Below, piece after piece: positions 13,166 to 20,530 of a stretch of 32,434 nt of DNA. A program made the translations under genes and the position numbers. Within the stretch, counting starts at the first letter, position 1, and each line of letters opens with the position of its first letter. The notes under the pieces are model-generated. The model was not told the origin of the DNA, made no database searches, and saw only the letters and a program-made list of their open reading frames with translations. This DNA is from Candidatus Omnitrophota bacterium (GTDB taxonomy: Bacteria; Omnitrophota; Gorgyraeia; JAUYCX01): positions 1 through 32,434 of the forward strand of contig JAUYCX010000065.1 in NCBI GenBank assembly GCA_030692045.1. Direction: 5' to 3'.

Positions 13166-14461
13166 ATGATTAAAAATAAAAGAGTTGTTATAACTGGAGT
13201 TGGTCTTCTGTGTTCACTTGGAAAAGACAAAAAAGAAATTTGTGAGAATATACATAGTGCCAGAACGAATATAGAATTAGAAAAAGCTTATTTTGACAAT
13301 CAATATCTCACTAGTTTTTATAAACATAAGATTAAAAATTTTAATATTAGGAAAGTTGGAATCGATAGTGCGCGACTTTTGGAAATGATAGAATGGAAGG
13401 AAGGAGAAGAAATAAATGATCTATATTTTTTAATCGCTTCGATAAAACTGGCTTTGGATGATAGCAGGATTAAATATAAAAATGAAGATAATGTTGGGTT
13501 AGTTATTACTCATGAGAATCCAGGGTTAGAACCTTTTTTATCTAAAATAATTAGTAATTCTTTTGAAATTCTCAAAAATAATAAGACAATCTCTAAAGTC
13601 GATTTTTTTAAAAAAATTTATGAACTTTGTGATAGAAGTGCTTATGATTTACAAACCTTTATGTTTCTTTTTCATATCGCTAAGTTATTTAATATTCATG
13701 GATTTTCCTTATATATAAATAATGCTTGCGCTTCGGGTCTTTTTGCTCTGGAGACAGCCAGCCAAATTATAAAAAGCGGGAAGAATAAAATAGTTATCGT
13801 TGCTGGTTCAGATTGCCCCGGTGTTTATAAGTATCTATGGCTAAATGAGATTGGACTTTATGCTAAGGATGGAAAGATAAAGCCATTTGCAAAGAATCGC
13901 AATGGATTTATATTTGGCGATGGAGGAGCTGCACTAATTTTAGAGGATTTAGAGTATGCAACAAAGAGAAATGCTCATATATATGCAGAATATTTGGGTG
14001 GAGGGTTTTCTTTAGAGAGTTGGAAAGTCACTGTACCAAACATTAGTCAAAATTTTTATAGGGATGCTATTATTAAATCTTTAAAACAAAGTAGAATTAA
14101 GCCCAAAGAAATAGATTTAATAAATGCCCATGGAGCAGGAACCAATATTATAGATCAGTACGAGGCTAAAGCAATGACAGATATATTTGGCAAAAATTTT
14201 AAGAAACCTTTTATTACTGCCTTCAAACCTTATGTGGGGCATAATCTTGGTGGCTGTGCACTTTTAGAGTCAGCGATGCTTCTGTTTCTCTTAGGAAATA
14301 ATTTCATACCACCTGTATTAAATTGCGACGAAGTTGACCCAAAGTTAAAAATTAACATTGTAAGGAAAGAAATTTATTCAAATAAAATCAGTATTGCTTT
14401 GAAGCTGTCTTGTGGTTTTGGTGGTTATGACGGAGCTGTAATCTTTAGAAAGGAAATATAA
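13166..14461 (+). CDS. Orphan beta-ketoacyl synthase (FabF-like)
   Basis: A 431-residue condensing enzyme clearly different from the FabF at 4868. The triad is complete: Cys188 in NNACASG, His322 in NAHGAGTNIID and His359 in KPYVGHNLGGC. N-terminal KRVVITGVGLLCSLG and GFIFGDGGAALILED are family blocks. The region of residues 30-160 is unusually diverged. It directly follows the PKS-type methyltransferase, so the two may build or modify a specialised acyl chain; no acyl carrier protein, ketoreductase or thioesterase is nearby, so carriers from elsewhere would be needed. AT-rich base use matches the methyltransferase rather than the fab cluster. Confidence 0.87.
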   Translation: MIKNKRVVITGVGLLCSLGKDKKEICENIHSARTNIELEKAYFDNQYLTSFYKHKIKNFNIRKVGIDSARLLEMIEWKEGEEINDLYFLIASIKLALDDSRIKYKNEDNVGLVITHENPGLEPFLSKIISNSFEILKNNKTISKVDFFKKIYELCDRSAYDLQTFMFLFHIAKLFNIHGFSLYINNACASGLFALETASQIIKSGKNKIVIVAGSDCPGVYKYLWLNEIGLYAKDGKIKPFAKNRNGFIFGDGGAALILEDLEYATKRNAHIYAEYLGGGFSLESWKVTVPNISQNFYRDAIIKSLKQSRIKPKEIDLINAHGAGTNIIDQYEAKAMTDIFGKNFKKPFITAFKPYVGHNLGGCALLESAMLLFLLGNNFIPPVLNCDEVDPKLKINIVRKEIYSNKISIALKLSCGFGGYDGAVIFRKEI

Positions 14462-14466
14462 TTAAC

Positions 14467-16560
14467 ATGAATTTATTCTCTTTATCAGGACTATTAATAG
14501 GTTTAACTTGTTCGATATTGATAATATTATTATTAAAATACGGCGAAACTAAATTACACAAGGTATGGGCGTTTTTTAATCTAACTGTTGGTATATGGGG
14601 ATTAGGTTGTTTTTTCATTGGGTTAGCATCAAATAGAGATTTAGCACTATTATCGTGGAAGTTCGCTCATATTGGAGTTATATTCATACCTATAACTTTT
14701 TACCACGTAACTTGTATTTTTAGCGAGATAAAACAGAAGACCTTTTTATTTACTATATACATTTTAGGTTTTATTTTTTTATATATAGGCATCTTCACAA
14801 ATATATTTATTTCAAAATTAGAATTTCTGTTTAATTCATTTTACTATACAAAATCTGAAGGAATTATTTATCCTATCTTTTTTATTTTCTGGGTGGGTTT
14901 AGTAGCGTTAGGGCATATTCAATTACTAAAATATTATAAAAGCGCTTCCCATATTAAAAAAAGTCAAACACTTTATTTTTTCTATGGTGTTTTTACTGGT
15001 TTTGCTGGTGGCATAATGAATTTTTTTCCTATACTTGGTTGGAATATTTATCCATACAGTAATTTTGCAATTCCCATTTATTGTATTATTGTTACTTATG
15101 CTATTATTCGCTATCGGTTAATGGATATAAGTATAATAATAACTCGTACGGGAATATTTGTAACTATTTATTCTTTAGTTCTCGGCATCCCCTTTGTTGT
15201 CGCTTACACAATGCGGCCTTATCTTATAGGATTATTCGGCTCAAATTGGTGGATAGCGCCTTTGGTTTTATCCACCTTTCTCGCCACTGCAGGACCCTTT
15301 GTCTATCTCTACATCCAAAGAAGGGCAGAGGATAGGTTGTTAAGAGAGCAGAGGAGATATCAGTCAACCCTAAGGCAGGCGTCAATTGGAATGACTCGTA
15401 TAAGGGATTTGCAAAAACTATTAAACTTAATCGTCCACATTGTCACAAGAAGTGTTAGACTCAAACACGGCTCAATATATCTTTTGAATGAAAAAACTAA
15501 TCAGTATTTCCTGCGCGCCATAAGGGATAAGGGAAACCTAAAACCTGGCTTTAGCTTGGATAGTAACTCTAGCCTCATTTGGAATTTAATCCTACAAAAA
15601 GAACCTCTTGTCTATGAAGAAGTCAAACAAAAAATGCAAGACTATAAAGACGAGAAATTAGCTTCCTTAGAAAAAGAAATGCGTTCAATTGATGCGGCTG
15701 TTGTTGTGCCCAGCTTTGTAGAAGAAAAGCTGCTGGGCTTTATTGTTTTAGGTGAAAAAATCTCTGGCAAAACTTATTCGCAGGATGATTTGAATGTGTT
15801 AAGAATTGTGGGTAATCAATTTGCTTTGGCCATAGAAAATGCCTTATCATTTGAAAAGATGCAAAATATCCAGCGACAACTCTCTCAATCAGAAAGATTA
15901 GCCGCCATAGGTAGATTTGCCGCTAATATTTCCCACGAGATAAAAAATCCCTTAACCGCAATCAAAACCTTTACTGAATTCCTGCCAAATAAGTTTCAGG
16001 ATAAAGAATTTATAGAAAAATATTCACATATTGTTTTGGAAGAAGTAGATAAAATAAATAATCTTAGCCACGAGCTCTTAGACTTTTCTAAACCATCTTC
16101 CCTAAAATTAGAGGAGATAGATATTCACAAATTGTTAAGCGAGACTTTGGATTTGTTGGGTAATGATTTTATCAAGCACAAAATTAAAGTCATCGCAGAT
16201 TACACAGATAAAAATCTGATTACACAGATTGACGCAAATAGAATAAAGCAAGCATTCTTAAATCTCTTTTTAAACGCTATAGAGGCAATGCCCTCCGGAG
16301 GCACTTTAAAAGTTTCCACTAATCTGTGCTCATCTGTCGCTTCACAATCTGTGCTAATCTGTGTTCAAGATTCAGGAATTGGCATTCCCGAAGAAAGCTT
16401 AAGTCATATCTTTGAGCCATTTTATTCCACAAAAGAAAAAGGAACTGGTTTGGGATTGGCCATAACTTATAGTATAATAGAAGAGCACAAAGGTAATATT
16501 TTAATAGAAAGCGAAGTTGGCAAAGGCACGAAATTTATCATTGAATTGCCTTTAAGTTAA
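14467..16560 (+). CDS. 7TM-GAF sensor histidine kinase (HK2)
   Basis: A 697-residue paralogue of HK1. Residues 1-280 form the 7TM sensor region (same YPYSNFAIPIY and RLMDISIII blocks as HK1), a linker, a GAF domain (about 305-460), HisKA with phospho-acceptor His490 in SHEIKNPLTAIK, and HATPase with NLFLNAIEAM, DSGIGIP and STKEKGTGLGLAI. As in HK1, the loop between N box and DSGIGIP is made of AATCTGTG words; another cluster of GATTACACAGAT words encodes residues 577-589. The first 700 bases are very AT-rich and the rest is not, with the change near 15180, which suggests recombination between sensor and kinase halves. The receiver protein at 16601 follows at 40 bases and is the likely partner. 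Confidence 0.92.
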   Translation: MNLFSLSGLLIGLTCSILIILLLKYGETKLHKVWAFFNLTVGIWGLGCFFIGLASNRDLALLSWKFAHIGVIFIPITFYHVTCIFSEIKQKTFLFTIYILGFIFLYIGIFTNIFISKLEFLFNSFYYTKSEGIIYPIFFIFWVGLVALGHIQLLKYYKSASHIKKSQTLYFFYGVFTGFAGGIMNFFPILGWNIYPYSNFAIPIYCIIVTYAIIRYRLMDISIIITRTGIFVTIYSLVLGIPFVVAYTMRPYLIGLFGSNWWIAPLVLSTFLATAGPFVYLYIQRRAEDRLLREQRRYQSTLRQASIGMTRIRDLQKLLNLIVHIVTRSVRLKHGSIYLLNEKTNQYFLRAIRDKGNLKPGFSLDSNSSLIWNLILQKEPLVYEEVKQKMQDYKDEKLASLEKEMRSIDAAVVVPSFVEEKLLGFIVLGEKISGKTYSQDDLNVLRIVGNQFALAIENALSFEKMQNIQRQLSQSERLAAIGRFAANISHEIKNPLTAIKTFTEFLPNKFQDKEFIEKYSHIVLEEVDKINNLSHELLDFSKPSSLKLEEIDIHKLLSETLDLLGNDFIKHKIKVIADYTDKNLITQIDANRIKQAFLNLFLNAIEAMPSGGTLKVSTNLCSSVASQSVLICVQDSGIGIPEESLSHIFEPFYSTKEKGTGLGLAITYSIIEEHKGNILIESEVGKGTKFIIELPLS
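16319..16369. repeat. In-frame AATCTGTG word repeats inside HK2
   Basis: Four copies of CTGTG-type words including the exact 20-mer AATCTGTGCTAATCTGTGTT (16346-16365) shared with HK1. Encodes LCSSVASQSVLICV in the same loop as in HK1. Confidence 0.85.
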
Positions 16561-16600
16561 GACGCTAATTACCACGAATTATAATGGTAGGGAGGTAAAT

Positions 16601-16963
16601 ATGCCAAAATTATTGATTGTTGATGATGAGCAAGATATACGGGAATTCGCACAGAATTTTTTTAGAAGAAGGGGTATTGATGTTTTGACTGCTGCAAATG
16701 GCAGAGAAGCCTTGACAATTTTTGAACAAGAAAATCCCGATTTGATTTTAATGGATATCCGAATGGATGAGATTAACGGCTTGGATGTTTTGGCAAAAAT
16801 CCGTCAGAAGAATAAGGATGTCAAGGTGATTATGGTTAGTGGTGTTGAAGAGAAAGAAAGTATGGAGCGCGCAAAGTCTTTGGGCGCAATTGGCTATATC
16901 CATAAGCCGCTGGTCTTGGAAGAGCTGGAGAAGATAGTGTTAAAAGAGATCAAACACGAATAA
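16601..16963 (+). CDS. Single-domain response regulator
   Basis: A 120-residue receiver domain only: acidic pair Asp8-Asp9, phospho-acceptor Asp52 in LILMDIRMD, the conserved Ser80 (Thr/Ser position) in VIMVSGVE and Lys102 in IHKPL. No output domain, so it relays phosphate or acts by protein contact. Strong Shine-Dalgarno GGGAGG. It is likely phosphorylated by HK2, which ends 40 bases upstream. The last codons (IKHE) and the stop are formed by the AAACACGAAT repeat, the left arm of the next element. Confidence 0.92.
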   Translation: MPKLLIVDDEQDIREFAQNFFRRRGIDVLTAANGREALTIFEQENPDLILMDIRMDEINGLDVLAKIRQKNKDVKVIMVSGVEEKESMERAKSLGAIGYIHKPLVLEELEKIVLKEIKHE

Positions 16964-16992
16964 ACACGAATCAAACACTGATTAACACGAAT
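16952..16992. repeat. Left arm (AACACGAAT words) of GxxExxY element
   Basis: Three AACACGAAT words and one AACACTGATT. AACACTGATT (16974-16983) and AACACGAAT (16984-16992) pair antiparallel with 17412-17421 and 17393-17401. The stop of the receiver gene is inside this arm. Confidence 0.8.
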
Positions 16993-16994
16993 AT

Positions 16995-17390
16995 ATGATT
17001 GAAAAGAAGATATTATATAAAGATTTGTCTTACAAAATAGTTGGATGTTTTTATAATGTTTTTAATGAATTGGGTCCTGCTCATAAGGAGCAGATATACC
17101 ATGAAGCATTACGTATAGAATTTAAATCTAACAGAATAGAATTTGATGATAATAAAAAGTTAGCAGTGAAATACAAAGGTCAAGGAATAGGAGTATATCA
17201 ACCCGATTTTATAATTGAAGACAAAATAATCGTGGAAATAAAATCAGTTTTACAAATGCCCAAAGTTTTTGAGAAACAGTTATATTACTATTTAAGAGGA
17301 ACAAAGTATAGTCTTGGTTATTTGGTAAATTTCGGTGGCGAAAAGTTGGAAATCGAACGCAGGATATACGATAAGAATAAAGATTCGTGA
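16995..17390 (+). CDS. GxxExxY protein (PD-(D/E)xK-like)
   Basis: A 131-residue GxxExxY family protein. The naming motif appears as LGPAHKEQIYHEAL (about residues 26-39). YQPDFIIEDKIIVEIKS at 69-85 contains PD and ExK in the spacing of PD-(D/E)xK nucleases, and the later LYYYLRGTKYSLGYLVNFG is conserved. The family is widespread in uncultivated phyla with no established function; a nuclease fold is the best guess. No Shine-Dalgarno: the left repeat arm ends two bases before the ATG, and the final codons and stop lie in the right arm. A homologue is at 19020 on the minus strand. Confidence 0.87.
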   Translation: MIEKKILYKDLSYKIVGCFYNVFNELGPAHKEQIYHEALRIEFKSNRIEFDDNKKLAVKYKGQGIGVYQPDFIIEDKIIVEIKSVLQMPKVFEKQLYYYLRGTKYSLGYLVNFGGEKLEIERRIYDKNKDS

Positions 17391-17421
17391 GAATTCGTGT
17401 TAGATTAGTAGAATCAGTGTT
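17381..17421. repeat. Right arm of GxxExxY element
   Basis: ATTCGTG words (17383-17401) and AATCAGTGTT (17412-17421). It covers the GxxExxY stop codon on one side and ends exactly one base before the ATG of the HD-GYP gene on the other. Confidence 0.8.
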
Positions 17422-18600
17422 ATGAGTATTGACTATAAAAGAGAATTAGAGCAGGCGGCGCGCACAATGATCCTGATACATAATCCTGCAACGCTTATCA
17501 GGATGATTGTACGTATGATTGTGCGTAAAGTTAAATTGCGGCACGCGGCAATACTTTTGTTTGATAAGAAAAGAAATAGTTATGTTTTAACAATTTCGCG
17601 CGGAGAACGCGGCTTAAGAATTCCTGCTGGCTTTGCCAGGGTTGACTCTGATAGCGCATTAATTAGTTTGTTTACCCAATATGCCGGCAAAGCCGAATCG
17701 CTTAAAAAATCTGCAATGGTCTGCGAGGATATTGACAAGATGCTCTGGAAAAATACGCTTATTAGAAACGAAGATAAAGAGCAAGAGCTTTTGACAAAGG
17801 TATCAAATGAGATGCGTATTTTCGAAAGTGTTGCCTGTATTCCAACTTACTTTCAAAACCACCTTTTAGGCATTCTTTTATTGGGCGAAAAGATTAGCAC
17901 TGAAAAATTTACTCAGGAAGAGCTGGATTTTTTTGCGGCTTTGGCTTCTGATGTGTCAATGGCAATAAGTAACGCCCAGCTTTTTCAAGAATTGCAGGAT
18001 GAATTAAAGGCAAATAAAGATTTATTTTTACGAACAACTATTGCCTTAGCTGCAGCAATTGAAGCCAAAGACATCTATACGCGCGGCCATACTGAGCGTG
18101 TAACCAAATTAAGTTTAGTCATTGCCCAAAAATTAACTAATTCTAGAATTTACACCCTGCCAGAAAATTTTTTAGAGAATTTACATATTGGTAGCCTGTT
18201 ACACGATATTGGAAAAATCGGCATTCCTGAAACGATTTTAAATAAGCCTGGAAAATTAACTGAAGAGGAATTTGCAGTTATTCGTGAGCATACCTTAAAA
18301 GGGGCTGCCATTTTACAGCCGATTAAAGAAATGGAAGAGTGTCTTGCCGCAGTTAAATACCATCACGAGCGCTATGACGGAAATGGCTATCCAGAAGGCT
18401 TAGTAGGTGAAAAAATTCCTTTAATTGCCGCGATTATTTCTGTGGCAGATGCCTTTGATGCCATGATAATTGATAGGCCTTATAGAAAAGCGCGCAGCAG
18501 AGTTGAGGCAATTGAGGAAATCAAGCGCTGTAGTGGCTCGCAATTTAATCCGGTTGTGGCAAATTGTTTGTTGGAATTGGCAAGGGAAGGAAGAGTATGA
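17422..18600 (+). CDS. GAF / HD-GYP cyclic di-GMP phosphodiesterase
   Basis: A 392-residue cytoplasmic protein: a GAF domain (about residues 10-190, homologous to that of HK2, including the LLGILLLGEKIS block) and a C-terminal HD-GYP domain (about 205-392). The latter has His223 in RGHTERV, the His261-Asp262 metal pair in LLHDIGKIGIPE, His290, His314-His315-Glu316 and GYP at 322-324, so it should be an active c-di-GMP phosphodiesterase. With HK2 and the receiver protein it suggests a sensory circuit acting on c-di-GMP. The ATG directly abuts the repeat arm and has no Shine-Dalgarno. It converges with the minus-strand receiver gene at 7 bases. Confidence 0.93.
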   Translation: MSIDYKRELEQAARTMILIHNPATLIRMIVRMIVRKVKLRHAAILLFDKKRNSYVLTISRGERGLRIPAGFARVDSDSALISLFTQYAGKAESLKKSAMVCEDIDKMLWKNTLIRNEDKEQELLTKVSNEMRIFESVACIPTYFQNHLLGILLLGEKISTEKFTQEELDFFAALASDVSMAISNAQLFQELQDELKANKDLFLRTTIALAAAIEAKDIYTRGHTERVTKLSLVIAQKLTNSRIYTLPENFLENLHIGSLLHDIGKIGIPETILNKPGKLTEEEFAVIREHTLKGAAILQPIKEMEECLAAVKYHHERYDGNGYPEGLVGEKIPLIAAIISVADAFDAMIIDRPYRKARSRVEAIEEIKRCSGSQFNPVVANCLLELAREGRV

Positions 18601-18606
18601 TAATGT

Positions 18607-18966
18607 CTATTCCAGCGTCTTTGCGACTCTTTCTTGAATATCCTTAGAATCAAAGGGCTTGACAATGTAATCATCAGCCCCGGCATTTATCGCTTCTGTT
18701 GCAGTATCAACTGCCCTGTACCCGGTTACCATTATAACCTTCATATCCGGATGAAACGATTTTATCTGTCTTAGCGTTATTAAGCCATCCATCTTGGGCA
18801 TTTTAATATCCAATAGCACAAGTTTAACCTCAGGATTATTTTTAATCCAGGTTAAACATTCTTCTGGCTTGTCACAGAGAATGGCCTCATAATTATCTTC
18901 CAAAATTAACTTCAGCGACTCCCTGATACCAACTTCATCGTCACAGATTAGGATTTTTGGTTTCAT
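18607..18966 (-). CDS. Single-domain response regulator
   Basis: A receiver-only protein of 119 residues if started at the ATG at 18964-18966, which has AGGAGG (complement of 18975-18980) eight bases upstream; a longer reading to 18993 adds nine residues but would put the Shine-Dalgarno inside the gene. Motifs: DDE near the N-terminus, phospho-acceptor Asp in LVLLDIKMPKMDG, Thr in MVTGY and Lys in IVKPFD. It is the last gene of a minus-strand operon behind the XRE-cupin regulator and a GxxExxY gene and may be a target of HK1 or HK2. Confidence 0.92.
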   Translation of the reverse strand: MKPKILICDDEVGIRESLKLILEDNYEAILCDKPEECLTWIKNNPEVKLVLLDIKMPKMDGLITLRQIKSFHPDMKVIMVTGYRAVDTATEAINAGADDYIVKPFDSKDIQERVAKTLE

Positions 18967-18990
18967 TGAGCATTCCTCCTTCTTTTTAAG

Positions 18991-19036
18991 CACTGATTAA
19001 ACTGATTTTTTACGGATTTTCACGGATTAATTTTTA
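18991..19036. repeat. Arm of GxxExxY element 2 (ACGGATT words)
   Basis: CACTGATTAAACTGATT then ACGGATTTTCACGGATTAA. The reverse complement resembles 19431-19472 (TTAATCCGT and AAATCCGT words). It carries the GxxExxY stop codon and last codons (minus strand). Confidence 0.8.
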
Positions 19037-19418
19037 ACACTGACTTATCTTGTATTCTACGTTTAATCTGAATTTTGTCTGAGCCAAAATTAACTAAAAA
19101 ACCCAATTCATATGGAGTGCCTTTTAGGTAATAATATAATTGCATATCAAATAATTTCAAAAGAGTGGGAACAGCCTTGATTTCAATTAGAATTTTATTA
19201 TCAATGACAAAGTCAGGTTCGTATATTCCGACTTGTTTATTTTTATAAAATATAGGCATTCTTACCTTTTCTTTAAAAGGAATTCCTTGAGTTGTAAATT
19301 CAAAAACTAAAGCATTATGATAAATAGATTCTTTAAAACTAGGTCCCAAAGTATTATAGACATCAAAGAAAGCTCCTCTTAATTTATAACTTAAGCTTTC
19401 AGATTTTAAGATTGCCAT
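19020..19418 (-). CDS. GxxExxY protein (PD-(D/E)xK-like), second copy
   Basis: A 132-residue homologue of the protein at 16995: LGPSFKESIYHNAL for the naming motif (about residues 24-37), YEPDFVIDNKILIEIKA as the PD...ExK segment (67-83) and YYYLKGTPYELGFLVNFGS. The two copies are clearly diverged, so this is not a recent duplication. It lies between an XRE-cupin regulator and a receiver gene, bracketed by ATCCGT / ACGGAT word arms; its last residues (KINP) and stop are encoded by the arm. Function unknown. Confidence 0.87.
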   Translation of the reverse strand: MAILKSESLSYKLRGAFFDVYNTLGPSFKESIYHNALVFEFTTQGIPFKEKVRMPIFYKNKQVGIYEPDFVIDNKILIEIKAVPTLLKLFDMQLYYYLKGTPYELGFLVNFGSDKIQIKRRIQDKSVLKINP

Positions 19419-19430
19419 AATTTACTGCTT

Positions 19431-19472
19431 TATCCGTTTAATCCGTTATTAAAATCCGTCAAATCCGTGATT
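19431..19472. repeat. Opposed arm of GxxExxY element 2 (ATCCGT words)
   Basis: TATCCGTTTAATCCGTT, AAATCCGTCAAATCCGTG. It reaches into the stop codon region of the XRE-cupin gene. Confidence 0.8.
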
Positions 19473-20022
19473 ACAAGGCTGGCGGTGTTATCACGCATAC
19501 AGCCTTGGCTTGGGTCTTTCCCGCATTTTTAAAATAATGTACAAGAGAGGCATCAAAATAAAGTGTGGAGTATTTTACAAGCGGAAAGACCTTTTCATTT
19601 ATTACTGCCTCAATTTTTCCCTCCAGACAAAAAATAAATTTCTCTGTTCCTAAGGAATTCTGTTCAGAATTGGTTATGCCAGCGGGCTCGATTTTCAAAA
19701 GTATAGGCATCATATTTTTTTCCATAACCTTAGTTGTAAGCATTTCATATACTGCCTTGTCGCTATGCATAAAGATTTCTTTGGGGGTTTCCTGCAATTG
19801 TAGATCAATTGGCTTTTCTTCAATACCTACACCCTTATAAAGTTCAGCCAAGCTTACGCCTAAAGACTTGGCAATGTTTATGTGGGATTCAATTGTGCCA
19901 ACCATTTTTAAATTTTCAATTCTGCTTAAAGTAGCTAATTGCACGCCGCTGGTTTTAGAAAGTTCAGTTAAACTCATTTTTTTAGCCTTTCTTAAACTCT
20001 GGATTTTTTCTCCTATTTGCAT
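19471..20022 (-). CDS. XRE-family regulator with cupin domain
   Basis: A 183-residue transcription factor: N-terminal XRE helix-turn-helix (about residues 5-60, with MSLTELSKTSGVQLATLSRIEN as the HTH) and a C-terminal cupin sensor (about 100-180). Such HTH-cupin proteins often respond to small metabolites or redox state and frequently regulate nearby genes. A modest AAAGGTT lies before the start. A minus-strand promoter with perfect -35 is found about 270 bases upstream. It leads the operon with the second GxxExxY and receiver genes. Confidence 0.9.
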   Translation of the reverse strand: MQIGEKIQSLRKAKKMSLTELSKTSGVQLATLSRIENLKMVGTIESHINIAKSLGVSLAELYKGVGIEEKPIDLQLQETPKEIFMHSDKAVYEMLTTKVMEKNMMPILLKIEPAGITNSEQNSLGTEKFIFCLEGKIEAVINEKVFPLVKYSTLYFDASLVHYFKNAGKTQAKAVCVITPPAL

Positions 20023-20078
20023 ATTTTAACCTTTCTTTTCTTAACGCAGATTAACGCTAATCTAATACAAATAAATGA

Positions 20079-20220
20079 TAAATCCGAAATCCGAATATCG
20101 AAATCCGAAACAAATCCGAATTTCCAAATGACCCAATGTTCAAAACAATCTTTTGGTCATTAGAATTTTGGTAATTCGAACATTGTTTCGAATTTCGGAT
20201 TTCGTGCTTCGAATTTAAAA
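20079..20220. repeat. Long imperfect palindrome of AATCCGAA words, no cargo
   Basis: Left half words such as AAATCCGAAATCCGAA and GACCCAATGTTC are matched in the right half by GGTCATTAG, GAACATTG, TTCGAATTTCGGATTTCG. It looks like a guest element lacking its gene. Confidence 0.75.
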
Positions 20221-20289
20221 TAAATCTGCGACCATCTGCGTGCAATTTGCGAAAATCTGCGTTCAACCGTGATTCTTTTTTCTAAATTT

Positions 20290-20318
20290 AAGATAACATT
20301 GAATTGATTTATTGTCAA
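20290..20318 (-). promoter_or_regulatory. Predicted promoter of XRE-cupin operon
   Basis: On the minus strand TTGACA (complement of 20313-20318), a 17-base spacer and TATCTT (complement of 20290-20295). The leader to the XRE-cupin gene would be about 260 bases and run through the palindromic repeats. Confidence 0.55.
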
Positions 20319-20434
20319 TAATTTTTTTTAAATTAGTAATTGAGCTTGTTATAATTCAAGATTATTTCTATAACTTATTACTTAACAACTGGTTAAAAAG
20401 AGCAAGATTATTTTGATTTTTATTCAATTTACTC

Positions 20435-20463
20435 TTGACAAATAATCAATGTTATGCTATACT
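20435..20463 (+). promoter_or_regulatory. Predicted promoter of propeller gene
   Basis: TTGACA (20435-20440), 17-base spacer, TATACT (20458-20463), the best sigma70-type match in the window. Confidence 0.65.
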
Positions 20464-20530
20464 TTCAACTGAAATTCAGAAAAGGGACTTTTTAAAATGA
20501 TATCGAAAGAATCTACAAGGAAATCTTAGA

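Larger units (their letters stand above)
20023..20530. other. Divergent regulatory and repeat region
   Basis: 508 bases without a gene. It holds TAACGC/AATC words near 20041, a long imperfect palindrome (20079-20220), TCTGCG words (20226-20275), then two divergent promoters (minus at 20290-20318, plus at 20435-20463) and a ten-codon open leader (20497-20529). A 69-codon minus-strand open frame at 20057-20266 is made wholly of repeat words and is not a gene. Confidence 0.75.

Noticed and set aside
16952-17421. CRISPR array
   Set aside because: Repeated words are short, degenerate, unevenly spaced and flank a gene; there are no regular spacers and no cas genes.
18967-18993. Longer start of the minus-strand receiver gene
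   Set aside because: It would place AGGAGG inside the gene; the ATG at 18964-18966 is correctly spaced from it.
20057-20266. 69-codon minus-strand open frame
   Set aside because: It consists wholly of palindromic word repeats with no codon bias or homology.
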